The notes under the pieces were generated by a model that was not told the DNA's origin, ran no database searches, and worked only from the letters and a program-made list of their open reading frames with translations. From NCBI RefSeq assembly GCF_023343835.1, contig NC_064444.1, positions 11,397,719 to 11,461,718 of the forward strand: a DNA stretch of 64,000 nucleotides, in the 5' to 3' direction. The DNA comes from Lagopus muta. Its lineage: Eukaryota > Chordata > Aves > Galliformes > Phasianidae. Position numbers and translations under genes: made by a program. Positions 47,651 to 62,439 of this stretch are shown here, in pieces (position 1 is the stretch's first letter; every line of letters begins with the position of its first letter).

Positions 47651-50600
47651 AAATTAAGCGTGCAAGATAGTAATTAAACTCAGAATCGATCGACTTAATG
47701 CTGCAGCTACTGTATTAGCTATGCCATGATTTACCACTATCCAAATGAGGTCACAGAACATAGGAAACTGAAGTCATGCTTCATATAAATATAGGAGGAA
47801 TCCCAGATTCAACAGTAAACAAGGATGAAGAGGGAGGCAGTGCATTAGGGACAAGAAAAGCTGCTGAAGTTTCCTGCCCTTCCTGGCTCATTGTTTATGG
47901 CAGCTTCCTGCTTTTTCATTCTGCCTTTCAAGCTTTTCTCTTGCATATACATAGATTATAGTATGCAGAAGACTAAGAATAAGCTGAAGGAAGAAACTGA
48001 ATTAATGAAGACATTCTTGTAACAGAGAAAAGATTCTGTTGTCCACAGATGCGCAAAGAAAAATAGAAAAGCAGCTGCCCTTAGAAATGGAGTAAACTAG
48101 AGATAAGTGCCACGTCATGATGCTTTAGTCAAAATCTGAACCGTTGAATGCATTTTTATGAGAAGATTTGTACATATAACCAAGAGGAGAAACAATACTA
48201 TCTCATTCCTCAGATACTGTCCTGAATAGTGTTAACATTTTGTTCAACTTACAGGTGGAGAGCAAGGATAAAAGTGATCAACTTTCAACTGTTCTGCTAT
48301 GGATGAAAATATTAATAATTGGTTTACTGCCAAAAAAAAAAACTGTGGTTCCCTCAAGATCAAACTGCCAGATGTATAACTGTGCTCTGTTGTCTTCCAC
48401 AGAAAAATTCTGAAGAGCACAAAACCCCTATCTCACCAGTTTTCCTCCTATCTTCTGCAGAATTTGTGTTTTCCAAAAGCCTTTGGGCAGATACACTACA
48501 AAGGTGATGGAAGAAATGTATGTGGCAGTTGGGTGTTAGGTTAGATGGAGCTGAGATGCAGCAATCAAGGGTAAGCTTCCTGGGTCAGCTGGCCTGCAGA
48601 ATTAAGAAACAGAGGGTATATTTGGCTGGTAATGAATCCTTACATTAACAGAGTACTTGTGCCACCACGAGGTGGGGAGCAATGGAGTTGGTGTGAGCTG
48701 CCTTATTTTACTCCTTGCACAAGCTCCCCTGTGCAAGTTTCTCTTTTCTGTAAAGAATCAACTGAAGCATTCACGACAGCAGATGCAGCTAGTGGCACTT
48801 GGGCTGTGATAAGTTTATAACACCTTATTAACAGCAATTTGAAATCTTAATTATACGACTGATATTTCAGTTGGGCAGTGAAAACAAAGTTTTGGGAAAT
48901 AAAAAACAACCGACCAATCTTATTGCTTTTTTTTTGTAACAGCCTTGGACAAATGGCCACAAATATTATAGGAGTCCTCTGAAGCTCGAGCCATAGCTGC
49001 AGCAACAGACACAGTGAAATAGATCAGTGGTCCAATCTGTGTTGACAACTCCTATGTAACTAAAAATAGGAAAAATAGAAGAGAAAATTTGTAGGGCTGG
49101 TAGTGGCTTGTATTTTTCAATAATTTATCAAGATTCGAGAGCACAGATTTCCTTTGGGAAATATTAGTTCTTAGGTTTACAAAGTGCCTCAGTTGTAAAT
49201 ACCCATAAAAATGACAATTTGGTAGGTCGTATTTATTCGTAAGCGGGTCAAAGGACATTAGCGTATTCCTCCTATATAAATCTGTCAAATACAGAATTTC
49301 TTTATGCTCCCAAATCACAAAAGCGCCTCTTACAGTCAAGGAGAAAACGTCGCATTATTGCCAATGAAGGACAACAAGCAAGCATATCGATCTCCACCCA
49401 ATAACTTTTGCCCTGCTTGCTAAGTTTTTATCACTGTAACTGGACACATCAAGGGATTGGATTTAATATATACATACAGTGTTGATTTATTACAGGAGGA
49501 GAAATACAACCTGGCCTTACTCCTAGCTCAATATTTTAACACTTATTTTGTCCCTTGCATAGAAGTTTGCTGTGACTTTTCCTACCGACAAGGCACATAA
49601 CTTTCAGATACCCCTGGATGTGCACAGATCTTCAGTTTCCGCAGGTCTGCCAACCGTTACCTGCGTTCATGCATCCTACATTTGATAGTCTTACTGCCCT
49701 GAGTCTTGATTTTAAGGATTTATATATGTGGAAGTCTGCAGCAGAACCGCTGTTTGTTTTGGAGATGCATAAATAAGGGTGTTCTTGGAGAGAGGAGAGG
49801 TGCAATTGGAGAGCATACAGGCATAGAGGTCTGAATGCTGCTTGCGGAGCTTTGTTTCAAGCTGTGCTGGCTTTTATCCCATATGTGAAGCTTTATATAA
49901 AGTGCTGTTTACTAGTCATGGATACTGCCTTGTAGCAGCATTCTTGTGTGCTCTCTCTAGTTAGTAAAACTTAGGGGTTTTTTGTTCATTTTTTGTTAGT
50001 AATTGCAGGCTGCTGTAGAGCATTTGGCCCATTTGCCCCACAAAGCATCTTTGGACTCATATCTAGGCAGAAGACATGACTTTCAGTTGCTCTTTAGAAC
50101 CTTAATAGGTAGGCAACCCTTCAGTGGAATAAATGGGTGTAGAAATAGCTGGTAAGTTCCTGCTAATGCTTATGATGATGCGGAGAGGAAGGAACTTGAG
50201 TTTCTCCAGATATGTCCTTCCCCAGCCAGAAATTTTGCTGTGAGGTTATATTCAAAGATTCTCTATGTTTGTCAATATTTCCAGATGTTTAGTAATCCCA
50301 GCCTTTCCTCAGCATGTGAGAAGATCCTTTCTACAGGGAGAGCACCACAAATCTGACTCTAGAAATGCCCCCTGCACTGCAGGTGGTGCACACACTCACA
50401 GTAAAGGTGATGTGATTGGGCTCTCATGCATGTGCTCTCCTGCTGAGTTGCACAAGCACAACAAATTGGATGTGTCCCAAACAGTTTGGAAAGATGTTGC
50501 ATGCTCAGACCATCTGTGCAACACGTGTACCACAGGTCTGATGATTCTTTTAGAGTTAGACACAGTGCATGAACTACACAGCTTCTGGTGACATTACAGC

Positions 50601-52684
50601 ATAGCAAATTCAGAACAGGATAATGACACACAAATACAGCCTTCCACTGGGAGTCTCTAGGAAGAATAATTCTTGATTTTTCCATCTCCTGTCTTGTGAC
50701 AGAGAGCCATACTGTAAGACTTAGCCTGCTTTCCCTATGCTTTCCTATTGCATAGATTGACAGGATCTGGGAAGGCAGTGATTTTTGATTTGGGAGGGAA
50801 AGGGGGTGCCTTGACTGGAACACATTTTCTTCATCCATGTGAATTTAAGCCAGAAAAGCAGAGAAAAATAAAGATAGCAAGTTGGGAGTAAGGAGAGGAA
50901 AATATGACCCAGGGTGCTCATTATTCAATCCAGCTTTGCCATCCTTCTTCAAATCATCTCAGAGAATCAGGCCCAGAATGAGAGTTACAAGTGCTCCCAT
51001 GGAATTCTCCCCTTTCCAGGTGAGTACAGAAAGCTGTAGTTGCTAGATCAGTGATGAATCATGATTTTGTTCATCCAAAGAGCCTTAGGCCTTTTCCCCC
51101 TTCCAAGCATTTAACTTACTTGCAAGGCTGACAGAAAAGCAGTCGATTTCTTTTTTTTTTTTTCCAAATATCCATTTGCCTTTCCATTTATCTACTTTGA
51201 TCTAAAAATATAGAACCTGATGGATGCCCTAGGTAAATCAAACATTTTCTGTCTGCCAAAACGGTTTTGCAAATGCTTATTTCATGCCATTACCATTTTT
51301 CTGTTTCTAGCAGTAAATCAAAAAGTATCACCCATTCATCCACTTTAAAAGTAATGCCTTTCCTTTGCATAATTACACATACCCAGTGGAGATCTGTATG
51401 CACAGTAAATCTATTCCTTTAAAAGGTTTCGCCTTAAGTACCGCAGTGACATAAATTGGTGTAGAGCAAATTTATTTATTGAATGGGTTTATTCTTTTAA
51501 ATGATCTGGTAACTGTTACACTTCCATTGTTTGATTTCAATGGGGAGGGCGTTTATTAATGTATCAGACTTAATTCTGCAGCAGTTGTTTATGTGAAAAG
51601 GTCTCACTCCTTACAGGACTTTGTAGCAATTTATACATGTGTAATTTATTCTCATTACAGGTTTGTTCTTAACTGGTGCTTGGGGGGGTCTTCACTGTGT
51701 CTCCAGTAGATCCTTGAGAATTGAGTAGTTTAACTAATTTAATGAGCAAATCTGGAAGAAGTACAAATAGTGTTGTATGTATTCATGTATCGCCTCCTCA
51801 GATGTGCAAATAACATAAATATGGCTTCAAAAGTTTGAAAGAAGAGAGAAATGGCCAGAAGCAAATGTCTTCCAGCAATAAGCGGCCCAGACAAGATTTT
51901 GGCAAAGTGAAGACTCAAAAAAACAAATTTCATCATTCTCATGTAAACTCATTCATTTTTATCAGTCATGCCTGTAGCTCTCAGGGGTGTCAAACCTAAA
52001 GCAGACAAGCCCAGCTTGTGGAAGCCTGAGAGTGAAATATTGAATTTTTTAGCAGATCCAAGTTTATTTTTAGGTTTAATAGAATTATCTTTCATTTCCC
52101 TGTAAGTGAAATTGTAGGAAGGATATTTAAAGAGAAAATTAATAAATTTTTGCCAGAACAGCAAAAGTAGCAGTAGTACTAGAACCTAAGCACAGCTGAG
52201 CACACTCAGATCCTGATATTGTGTTTGTGGCCACAGCACACTCTCACAAATCTTTATGTGTGTGTTCAGTTCCATGCACACGGAAGTCTTGAGTCTGAAA
52301 ATATACATGTTTGTAGGCTAAGTTGTAGCAGGAGTGATCTCCTGGAGAGCTGAACAGATCTTAAGAGCATTGTTGTGTTTTCTGTGGAGGTATTTCGTGT
52401 GGCACTGGATAGGGAAGTGAAATTCAAGTATAGAAATACTTGAATACTATAGTCTAAAGAGTTAGGCTATGTAATAAAAGCACACAGTAACGTTTTGGGG
52501 AGAGGATGATTCACAGGCAAGTTTCAGGTATCAAGTCTTATTTGGTTAATGAAGGCAATTTTCTGAACACAATCAAAATATTCAACCCGATAATTTCACA
52601 CTACCCATTTCAAAATGCTGCCTTTTTTGTCTCCCTAGCTTTACAAGGCTGTTATATAATCAATGAATATAAAAACATTATAAC
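47651..52684. other. Gene-free interval
   Basis: No exon or known element recognised. A 159-codon minus frame at 50359-50838 lacks domain features, splice context or codon bias and is taken as chance. A T13 run lies at 51151-51163. Confidence 0.55.
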
Positions 52685-52976
52685 TGTGAAATAAACAAGA
52701 GAGTTTGGCAAAGCAGATTATAAGAACAAAAAGAGAATAGATAGAAAGCTTACCTGCATCCTGGGCTCACTGCAGAACTCCAGAGGAGGGATCTCCAGAA
52801 AGGATCCTTTCCCACTGGCAGTCAGCTCTTAAATGGGATCTAGGAGAAGTGCAGCCAGGCTCCAGCCCTTCCGGCAGCACAGGTGGATTGCCTTCACCTG
52901 TGTGCCGTGGCTGACTCAGTGCTCACCTCAGGAGATCAATCAGAGGTTCAGGCCGTGATTCAGCAGTTCCCATACA
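52685..52976 (-). mobile_element. Solo LTR related to the intronic provirus
   Basis: Shares GGAGGGATCTCCA, CACTGGCAGTCAGC, GTGCAGCCAGGCTCCA, TTGCCTTCACCTGTG and CAGTTCCCATACA in order with the LTRs at 22127 and 23857. No internal proviral sequence is attached. The right edge at CATACA is clear; the left edge is approximate. Confidence 0.8.
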
Positions 52977-55900
52977 GCTGTCAATGCTGTCTTACCTTCA
53001 GTTGGAAGCAAAATACTGCTTTATTATCCAAAACATGTCTGAGAAAATGCCATGGGCATGGGATGAGAAGATATATATGATAATCACAGACTTAGCAAGA
53101 GCCATATATTGAAGGGGGGAAAAGAGTAACACCTAAGAGTAAGCTTGGGGAAAGCACTCCATACAAACATTAAGGATCAGATTCAGTACTGGTGTCTTGA
53201 CTTTGGTTGATTTGTGTATTCTTAAAGTTTGGTTGTTGTTTCGTATCAATTCTAGCTACTGCATTTAACACTTAGCACTGGCATGTTACAATAAATCACA
53301 GTTTTTCTTTAGTATTTAGGTGTACACATAAAGATGCATACAGCCTAGTTCAACTCAGCTACCCTGAGTAGAGTAACATATTTGCAGAGAGATGTATGCT
53401 GTGAGCAGGAAGAGAAAGCATTTTAACTGTTTTTTAGTGACTCTTGATAACTTGTCAAGGCAGGAGAGTGTGGTATGGTTGCCTGCAATAGCAAGAGACT
53501 GGATTAGAAAGTGACAAAGATGCTCCTTTAAATGCACTCATGGGAGCTGCTGACTGGGAGCACTGGGGGTGCAGCCTTCTCTGCTGGAAACAGCTTCCCC
53601 TCTGTTCTGTAGTTGGGAACCAGAGGAGTCACCTTACAAGGCAAGAGTACGTCATCTCCCAAACTGGCTCAATCTTTGTCTTCCCATGTTGTTTGCATCG
53701 ATGCTAATCAATGTTAATTATGGTAGTGGGGCTTGTGATGTACTCATTATAAGAGCCATCCTATTTTTCTGTGCTTGTACAGTCTGTAACACAAAAGAGC
53801 CCTGATTGGGGTTCCCTAGATGCTACAAATAGTAATACAAGTTGTTGTTATAATGAATATGTGGTTCACGGCGCAAGACTACCCAACCCAGTTCATACAG
53901 CCTACTGAAGCATCACATGGTGACTGTTTGTGGCTACCACTCACTGTGACATACTGGATGTGTCTTGACAGCTGGGGCCTCTGCGCAGTAGCCCATTTAA
54001 GCTTTTGTTCATGTTTAAATAGGTGCTTGATTTTAACTTGCATTAATGTCCGCGGGTTGGTGTGAATGTGTAATTGAAGTTAAGCATCTACTTAAAACTT
54101 CTGATTCAGGTTCCTTATTATGCTGCTTTCCCTATCCCACTACTATTCAGACTACACCAAAAGTTGATGGCCACTGCAGGTGTTTGTTTGTTTCCCAGCT
54201 CAGCAGTTAGATGCAAACACTGGGAGATGCTTCTCGGAGCGGAGCAGCCAGCGGAGTGTAGCTGTGGGTGGGGGCACCCACCTGCCAAGGCAGCTGGCGC
54301 TGCGGTCACCTTCCCAGCCATACGCTCCATGCTGGCACCCCTGTGCTGAGCTGGTATCTGACAGATGCGGTCTCCTGTGTTGGATTGGGTTCAGTTGGGC
54401 TGTTAGCCTTGCTGAGAATTCCAAATCCACTGTTTATACACATTACTTAGTTTAAATAATCACTATTCAGCCCTTCACTCTGCAGCCCAGGCTCTACGCT
54501 CTCAAATTCCAGAGAATTGGAATGGCTTCATACATTTTTATCAAAGAAACTTTTTCACTAAGACTTCTAGTTCCATTTTTTCCAGCTTCCACAGGGCTGT
54601 GTGCCTGGATGTTAGTTACCTGTCTGCACACTGGCCTCTACTTGTCTAACTCCCATCAGTTCTCTGTTGTGTACAGCAGTATGTTTATCAAGCTTGCATG
54701 ACCAAAATATTTTAGATTGTTAATGTCTTATGTTGCCTCTCTTTAGTGCATGTTTTTAAAGAATTTTGAGTCACTGTTGAGTTGCTTCTTTGTTTGGAAT
54801 TAATTTAAAATGTTTAGTATAGCAGCTAGATTTTTCCCTTTCAACTATGCTGTACTGAAATTTCATGATCTACAGCACACCCTAGTGATATCTGGAAATC
54901 ACGAAGATAGGCTGAGTCAATTTTACTTGCTCTGTATTGATATAAAACTTAGAATTCCACAAAAGCCAAGACATGACAGTAAAAATGCCTTAACACCCAA
55001 GACAGGAAGAGGTTTAAATTCCTTGCTTTATGAAACAAAAATAGCTCTAGAAATTGAGACCACAGTATATTCTCATGTGAAGAGGAAATCTATATAATGA
55101 GTTCCTTTGGATTTCAGTCTGAAGCGCAGCACACACTATTAAAACAGTCTATAGGGGATAGCAGATCCAGTTGTACAAGAAGAGAGTAGAATAATTGCTG
55201 AGGTTTTCTTTTAGAGACAGCATGGAGGGAGCAAACAGGTGTAAATACAGTCTGAAGGACACAGACTGTGGGCAGTCTGTATAGGTTGGAAGTCTGAATG
55301 ACCTTTTAGTGTCTTATGATGAAAACATTAAAAATTATGGTGGATATTCTGTTACTCCTTTTGCAGATGGTTGGATCATTTGGGCTTTCAGGTGATGGGA
55401 CCTATAGTTAGTTTTCAGTGGCTAACAGGTTCTATATTATCCTGCAAAGGAATGTACACCTACTCAACTTTTCAGGTGACCTTCCTCTCACTTTCTTCTG
55501 ATTTGCATTTCAATAATTTGATTTTTTTATAGTTGTCTTAATGCACAGAATGTTAAGGGTTCTGAATTGGCTACTTGTTGACTCTGACAGCATGTGAGGA
55601 GAAAGAAGGGTTGAGACGGACTGTGAGGAAAGAAATTGAGAAGTATAAATCAAACTGGTGGTGTATGGATAACACTGAATGAAAGTGAAAACAATATGAA
55701 TATCATTGAAGGAGAGTGTAGGCCTTTTAAGTTGACGTCTATTGAAGTTAAACCTCATATGAATTGTCCAAGACATACAGAATTCATCAGACGCAAGGTA
55801 ACAGTGCCCTAACCTCCATAGGTGTGAAAGCTGGAGGGCACACACTGCAGATGCTCCAAGCAGCTTGTGCAAGTCCACTGTGCCTGTAGCTGCTGTTAGC

Positions 55901-58900
55901 TGTGTGTCCTTAAGCTCCAAGTAACTAAGCTGTTCCAGGAAAAAGCAGGTTTGCCCAGAGAGCACTGAACGTCTGTAGGCGAGCATTCAATTCTTATTTT
56001 CTTGAAGGGTCACTGAAACCTTGACCACTGCAAAGTACCACATTCCACTGTCCTTGATCAGCTTGCAGCTCCAGCTTGGCTCCATGGAATCAGCTAATAA
56101 TCTATCTCTGTTACATCAACAGAGCATTAATTGCCTATGTAAGGCAAGGCTAAAGGTGGGGTCATTTCTGGCTCGTGCGTGCATGAGAAATCTGTAGTAT
56201 TTTGGGGAGAAGAGACAAATTTCATCTCAAAGGCCTCTGCATTTCACTCTTGTCAGGTAATCCAAACAATAATGGAAATGAGTATTTTGTTTTATGTAAA
56301 TAAAAACAAAAAGTTTGCAATAATTTATGGTATTTATTTAAATGACATGCAAATTACTTTGTGAAACTTAGGGGGAAAAGCAGCACAACTGAAACAGCAC
56401 AATTGTTTCCAAGAATGCCTCGCATTCATTTCAAATCCACATACAATATTTCATTCATGCTTAATTATTTCCCCAATGCTAGTCTAAGCATTACTAGTTC
56501 CCTTTGTCTTTTTGCTTTTGCATGCAGTGTGATTAGCAGAACTGCTTGTGCTCTACCAACTCCTGCACATATGGGGTTTAGCCTCATTGTTCGAGGGGTG
56601 GAGCAACAAGCAATATGAGCACTCATGCTGCCAAATTTGGCACACGTGAGCCCTCCGAAGTATACAGATATCACCCGTTTCATTTAAATCCCTGTCCATA
56701 TTTTGCATTGCCACCATAACGGCAACTCCATTGTCTGGATGTATTATTTGAAGCAGCTTTTCTCCCATTGTTTGTGTACTGTAATCCTTGAGGTTTCTGT
56801 AGTCATCGTGAGCAGCTTACTTGAAAGAAATCACTTAGCTCTCACAGATCACTCTCTGAACCTGCTGGCAAAGGAACAGGCCATGACTAAAGCATGGGAC
56901 CTGTGATCTTTCTGAAGAAAATCTCTTCAGCAGAGTTCCTAATTTGTTGCTTTCATGGGGCTCTGTTCTCAGGGTTTGGACTCGGTGTTATCTTTCATCC
57001 CCCGTGGATTTTTTCTACAAGGCATGATGGGAATGTAAGCTGAAAAAAAATGGATGTGTACCCTAACAACATTTTACACACGTTTCAACTACTGGCAAAG
57101 AGAGACATCTACTGTTTGACAGAAATTAAGGATAGTGGCTTATTGTAATTGCAGTGAAATCTTAGCCTTTTATTCCTCCATGGTACAGAGATTGGCACAT
57201 CCTGCTGTGAGTCTTTTCAACAGACTTTGGAGAACTTAATGCTTGTCTGCTTAGGGCAGAATAAAAGATCCCCTGGAACTTATCACAGAACAGGGGCTGC
57301 TCAGTTCTTTCCCTTTCTAGCATTCGGTCATCTGCGTGGTCAGTGTTTCCTCCTCCAATGGCTCTTGCATCTCATGGTTGTATATGCGCACACTGTTGTA
57401 GGCAGAGCAGCCTGGCAGAAGCCCTTCTTTATAAATTAGACTCATTACAGGTTTTGAATGCATATCATTTACTGCAGAAATAGCTGTTTTTTGGATTTTT
57501 AAGACAGTGGCTCCCAAAATGAAGCCTATAGAAAGCATGCAAAGGCTTCTTTGAAGTTTGTAAAGAGTGGGCCTTATTCCAGGGTTCTGTTTTTTTTTTT
57601 TCCCAAAGTCTAGATCATGTCATAGAACAACTGTAAATATGGTGTATACATTGCTGTGATTCATTTAGCTTAGCATTAACTCTTTAGACAACATAGTCAC
57701 AGAGGCAACACTTTGTGATTGCAAGTAAAGGAGAGAGGTAGCTCAGGATATGGTATTGAAACATGGCATGCTAAATTGTGTAAGTCTGAAAATCCCATTA
57801 TAACCTGTTTGAGTATTTTCAGTGGCTTCTGGAAGCTTTGAATCTGGTCTGTCATTATACAGAGTGATTCAAATTCGCCTTTCCATCGTGCTGCCTCCAG
57901 CACGTGACATGAGAAAATGGGGCAGTGCAATCTGTGCCTGTTGGTCTCCTCCCTTCCCTCTGTACCACCTTGGTGAATCTGAGCATCCCTGTGCCTGCAA
58001 ATCATCAGAATTCAAACCAGAAGACGAAAGAGAATTGTTCTCCATTCCTAGAAGAACAGGAAGCTATGTAAAAGTCACTCTCTTTCATCACCAGTGATGG
58101 TGTAAATTTGGAAGTGTAGTTGGCCATGGACCCTGGACTTTGATGGGACTTATAATTAGCCCAGTCTTCGTGTCCCCAGAGTGCTGTATGTTTGTGGCCA
58201 GAATTTTATGTAGCTGAACTTAATGCTCTCAGGCTCTGCAAGCACTGGGCTACAGTATGGATTTCTAAACCACTGAATAGTACTGAGTGTGGAAATTTCA
58301 CTGAAGTCATTTCAGACATCTTTGAATATCATCCTTTCATCCTTGTTACTAGAGTACTTAATTGAATTTACTGCGCACGTTTTAGATTGGATTTTGAACT
58401 TTGTCTGTTTTGTGTGTTCTTTAATGAGAGATTTGGAGAAAAGTCAGATGCATACATTCTGTGAAGGAGTGATCTGTCAGTGGAGAGAAGAAGTGGTAGG
58501 GGATTCTGGTTTTAGCTCCTCTCTGGGAGCCTCGCAAGATATTTTATGTAGCTTTTTTCACTAAGACTTTCCTTCCATTTTCAGATGTGCTACAACATAA
58601 ATATACAGACTAATTTTGGGATACTAACTTTTATGTTTCAATTTATTGTAATTATTTTTTTCTGAAAAGGTCACAGAATGGCTATTCTGTGCCAGTAAGT
58701 GTAATTATTGAATTAGACTCCTGGAGAAACAAAAAACACAGCATGAATGATTATTATAGTGATTCTAAAGGATCAGAAGATATGTATGCTGTTTGTAATT
58801 AAGGATATGCTTTAAATATATTTAACAGCTTGCTTGGATGATGCTAACTATGAATATACACTATATTCCAAACAAGTAGTCTATATTTTCAGATCATCCT

Positions 58901-61900
58901 TCAGGAAAGAGATGATACGAGGTAACTAATAATGTTTTGTGACCTTCTTTACCAGTATTCCATCATTTTGGCACTGAAACTGATTATGGCAAACTTGTCA
59001 CTTCACCACTTGGGAGTGTGTGCAGAGAGACCAAAGAAGCACCTCTTAAACGAGCAGCAGAATGATTTAGTTCACTCACACTGTTCTTCAAATTCGTCCC
59101 CTTTCCTACAAGCTGATGAGGCAAATCTCTCCTTCGCTTAATGTCACACAAGGTACATTGAAAGGCTGTGAAGAGACAGATGTTATAGAGCTTCACTTCA
59201 TATGCAAAAACCTGTTATATCGTTTATTTGCATTCAATTAGAAGTCAGACCCTGATGAATATCTAATGTAGGAAATGGGGAAAAGATTTGCCATCAAGCA
59301 TATGCTTTGCTCGTAGTGGATCTCTAGCCTGCTATCGTGCCTTCCCATAGTGAGTTGGGTAAGAACTGTCATTTTCACTATGTTATTTACACCCGTGTTT
59401 CTGAGGTAAAGAGTACCTGATGAGATTATCTAATAAGGTAAAAGTTGCTAGGTTACTGGTTTTAGGATTTCTTTTACTTATGTCATTACGCAGAGTTCTA
59501 CAGAAAGCACAGTTCCTTTTAAACAGCCATTCTGTAGTTGCAGATTTTCCCTTACTGGGAAAGCCTGGCTCTGTTCAAGAGCTTATGTGCTATAGGATTA
59601 CTTTCATATTCATTTTCTTTTTCAGTGTAGGTTGTGCCTTGATTTGTGAATTTCACAATTTGCTAGGTAATCTGGAAAGTAATGTAAGGAACTTGGGCAT
59701 TTTACATGTGTTGTTTTCAGGAAGGAAAAAAATCAAATTATAATATGAAGCAGGAGTGGCAGACTCTTTCAGAACAGACGCTTCTTCCTGTGACCCTTCA
59801 GAGCACTCATATGGTGATTTTATAGCATCTAGGGAGAGATAGAGGTATAGAACCCTAGGCATTAAACAGCTGAGCTGGGGAGAACTGATACAAGCCTCTT
59901 ACCCTCTTAGACCTGGATATGATTAGAAACCTCTTTTGTTACATCTTCTGATCCCTTTCTTCTCTGTGACCATTCCCATCACATATTCTGGGAAACACAT
60001 GATATTTCTTAGTAATAGTAAAAATCATTTTACTATTTGCTTTGAATGATATTTTGAATTAAACCATCCTCTCCAGTATCCAAGCTAACATACTGACATG
60101 AAAGGGAAATCTTAATTGGTACTTTCAGTTGCTTCACAACTTCAAGTAAGTTCCACAACAGGTGGATCTGTATTATTTGCACATGCCTCAAGGTCTTTGT
60201 CCTGATACTATAATAGTGATAAATACAAAGATTGCAGAGAAAAGAAGAAAAAAAAACTCAACTAGCTGAAAATAAAAGTCTGCCTAATGCTGGTGTTTTC
60301 CAAGGGAATCTCAGGCATTTAAGAAAATTTAGAGAAGTGGCTTCAGTTTTTTTTTTGGTCCAACAAGATTAAGTGCCTCATCTTAAATCTGCCATGGCTT
60401 CCTGTGGGGGTAGCAGGGATTTCAGATAATTGCATCAGGTATTTGGGACCGCTGCTCCAGCACTGAGCTTGCTTCTGCTGGACACTTTCTCTAGACCCTG
60501 TACAGAGCAGGCTGGAAGCCAGAATGAATCAGTCTGTTGGCAGCAGCAGCCAACTTCCAGATGAAATCATTCCTGGCCCCCCTTGGCCTATCTCCTAGTA
60601 TGTCAAAAGCTGTGAAAATACACAGTGAACACTTTGAGGACATGTTGGACTTGTCTCTAGCTATTTTGGGTTCTGCCATATGCTAGGGAAGGACTTCTGG
60701 CAGGAAACTGCTAAGTGGCTCACTAAAACAGAATTGCCTGTGCACTGCTACTCAGTTGGTTTTTGAGGTATGCTTTTGACAGACAATTTGTATGGGTGTT
60801 TGAAGTCTTTGAGGGAGTGAAAGGGAATATTTTTTCCTGATTGCTTTCAAAACTCCTAGTAACTTAAAGGGGAAAAGGGCACAAAACATCCCACTGAAGG
60901 AAGTTAGACAGTGAATGCGGATAAAGAGACAAAGAGAACTGCTACTTATGAACAGCAATGCCATCACTACTTTTAAGAGCCTAGCATAGTGTGGTGAGTA
61001 CAGCGACATCCATGGTGGGATCTGAGTCACAGCAGGACTACCTTGAACTGCTCTCACTCCACCAATTCTAGAATACAAAACACATACAAATGTTTATCCC
61101 ATATTCTAATTATTTATTAGGTCTGGATGTTGAAATTGGGATAAATACATGCAAAAATTAGTGATTCCACAATACACAATCCTGCAAGAGAGAATTCAGC
61201 CAATAGAACCATCCCTTCTGTCACTTGAGATCACTTTCTCCCCTTTGGTGCGCTGTGATCGTGGACCCATGGCTGGTGGTCGGACAGCCACCAGATGGAG
61301 CCAGCCGGGCAGTAAACGTGGGCAGGAGGAACTGCTGTGGGTCTTCCTGCATCGCTAAGACTGAAAATAGGGCTTCTATAAACATAGTTATTACACCAAA
61401 ACTCACAGGATGTTTGGTAGACTGTGTGATGTGCTGATTCATGTGTGGAGGCTGATGCTCAGTAAGGAAAATAGGTATTGACTAGTAACTACATGCAGGA
61501 AGAAATCTGGATCCAAGTGATGACAATGGCCAACTCCAATTTCAACAGGCAGAAATTCTTGGAGAGTGTAGTGTGTCTTAGTGCAGCACTTGTAGCCTTA
61601 GAGGATACATTTGTCATAGTTCTCCCACATTTTAAGTACAGTAACTTTTAGGAAAAATGTAGGCTCATAGGCTAGATGATGCAGCCCTAATAAATTACTA
61701 GTGTTTATCCTTAACTGGAGTTCTGAGTTAATTATTCAGTTCAGGACGGATTGATAAAAATGCCCTTTTTCATATTCTGCATGCTTCATTGCTCTTCATT
61801 TTGTTCTTTGGAAAGCTGCTTACAGCTGCTATTTTGGGGTGTTACTTTTTAAAATGTATGTGGCAGCTTGGTTCTTTTCATTTTAGGAATTACATTTGCT

Positions 61901-62439
61901 TTTACATCCAAATCATAAAAATCAAGAGTACCGATAGACCTGTAACATTTTGAGTTGTTAAACAGAGAGTTATTTTATGTGATCATATAAAGTACAGGGA
62001 GGTTAAAAAGTCCCCAGTGCAACAACAGGAAAGAGGCAAAAATTGCAAGTTATGTTTTCTTTTCCTCATTCTGAATTTTCATCTTCTCAACAAGGAACTG
62101 GTGGAGTGGTTGGGGGGGAATGGTTTACTTTAAATCAGAGATGAAATCATAATAAAGACTTAGTTGACAGGGAAACAAAAGCCTCACAATAATCCATCTT
62201 TGGAAAACAACAGCTTTTTTAACATTAGGCAGCAACTTTTTAAAGACTGTGCTGGCGTTAAGAAACAGTGTGATATTTCTAGAGCCATATGTGACACAGC
62301 TGTTTAGCACTGCTTCAGCTCATCACTTGTTTCATTACATATGGTGCTGTATCAGACTAGCATGCTGCACTTTACTGAACCAATGACTGAAATAAACACA
62401 GATTAAAGGGATGCAGAGTTGCTCTTAGATGCAGCTGGC
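52977..62439. other. Gene-free interval
   Basis: No exon or known element recognised in about 9.5 kb. A 158-codon minus frame at 55510-55986 shows no family resemblance. A GC-richer block at about 61245-61360 is of unknown origin. Confidence 0.5.

Noticed and set aside
50359-50838. 159-codon minus frame in the intergenic region
   Set aside because: Cys/His/Ser-rich without a regular zinc-finger spacing; no promoter-like sequence or codon bias. Length is within chance for this much sequence.
55255-55320. Possible CR1 tail (TAGGTTGGAAGTCTGAATGA)
   Set aside because: Only a few bases resemble the CR1 3' end; too short and diverged to support.
55510-55986. 158-codon minus frame in the intergenic region
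   Set aside because: No recognisable domain, signal peptide or splice context. Could be re-examined if transcripts map here.
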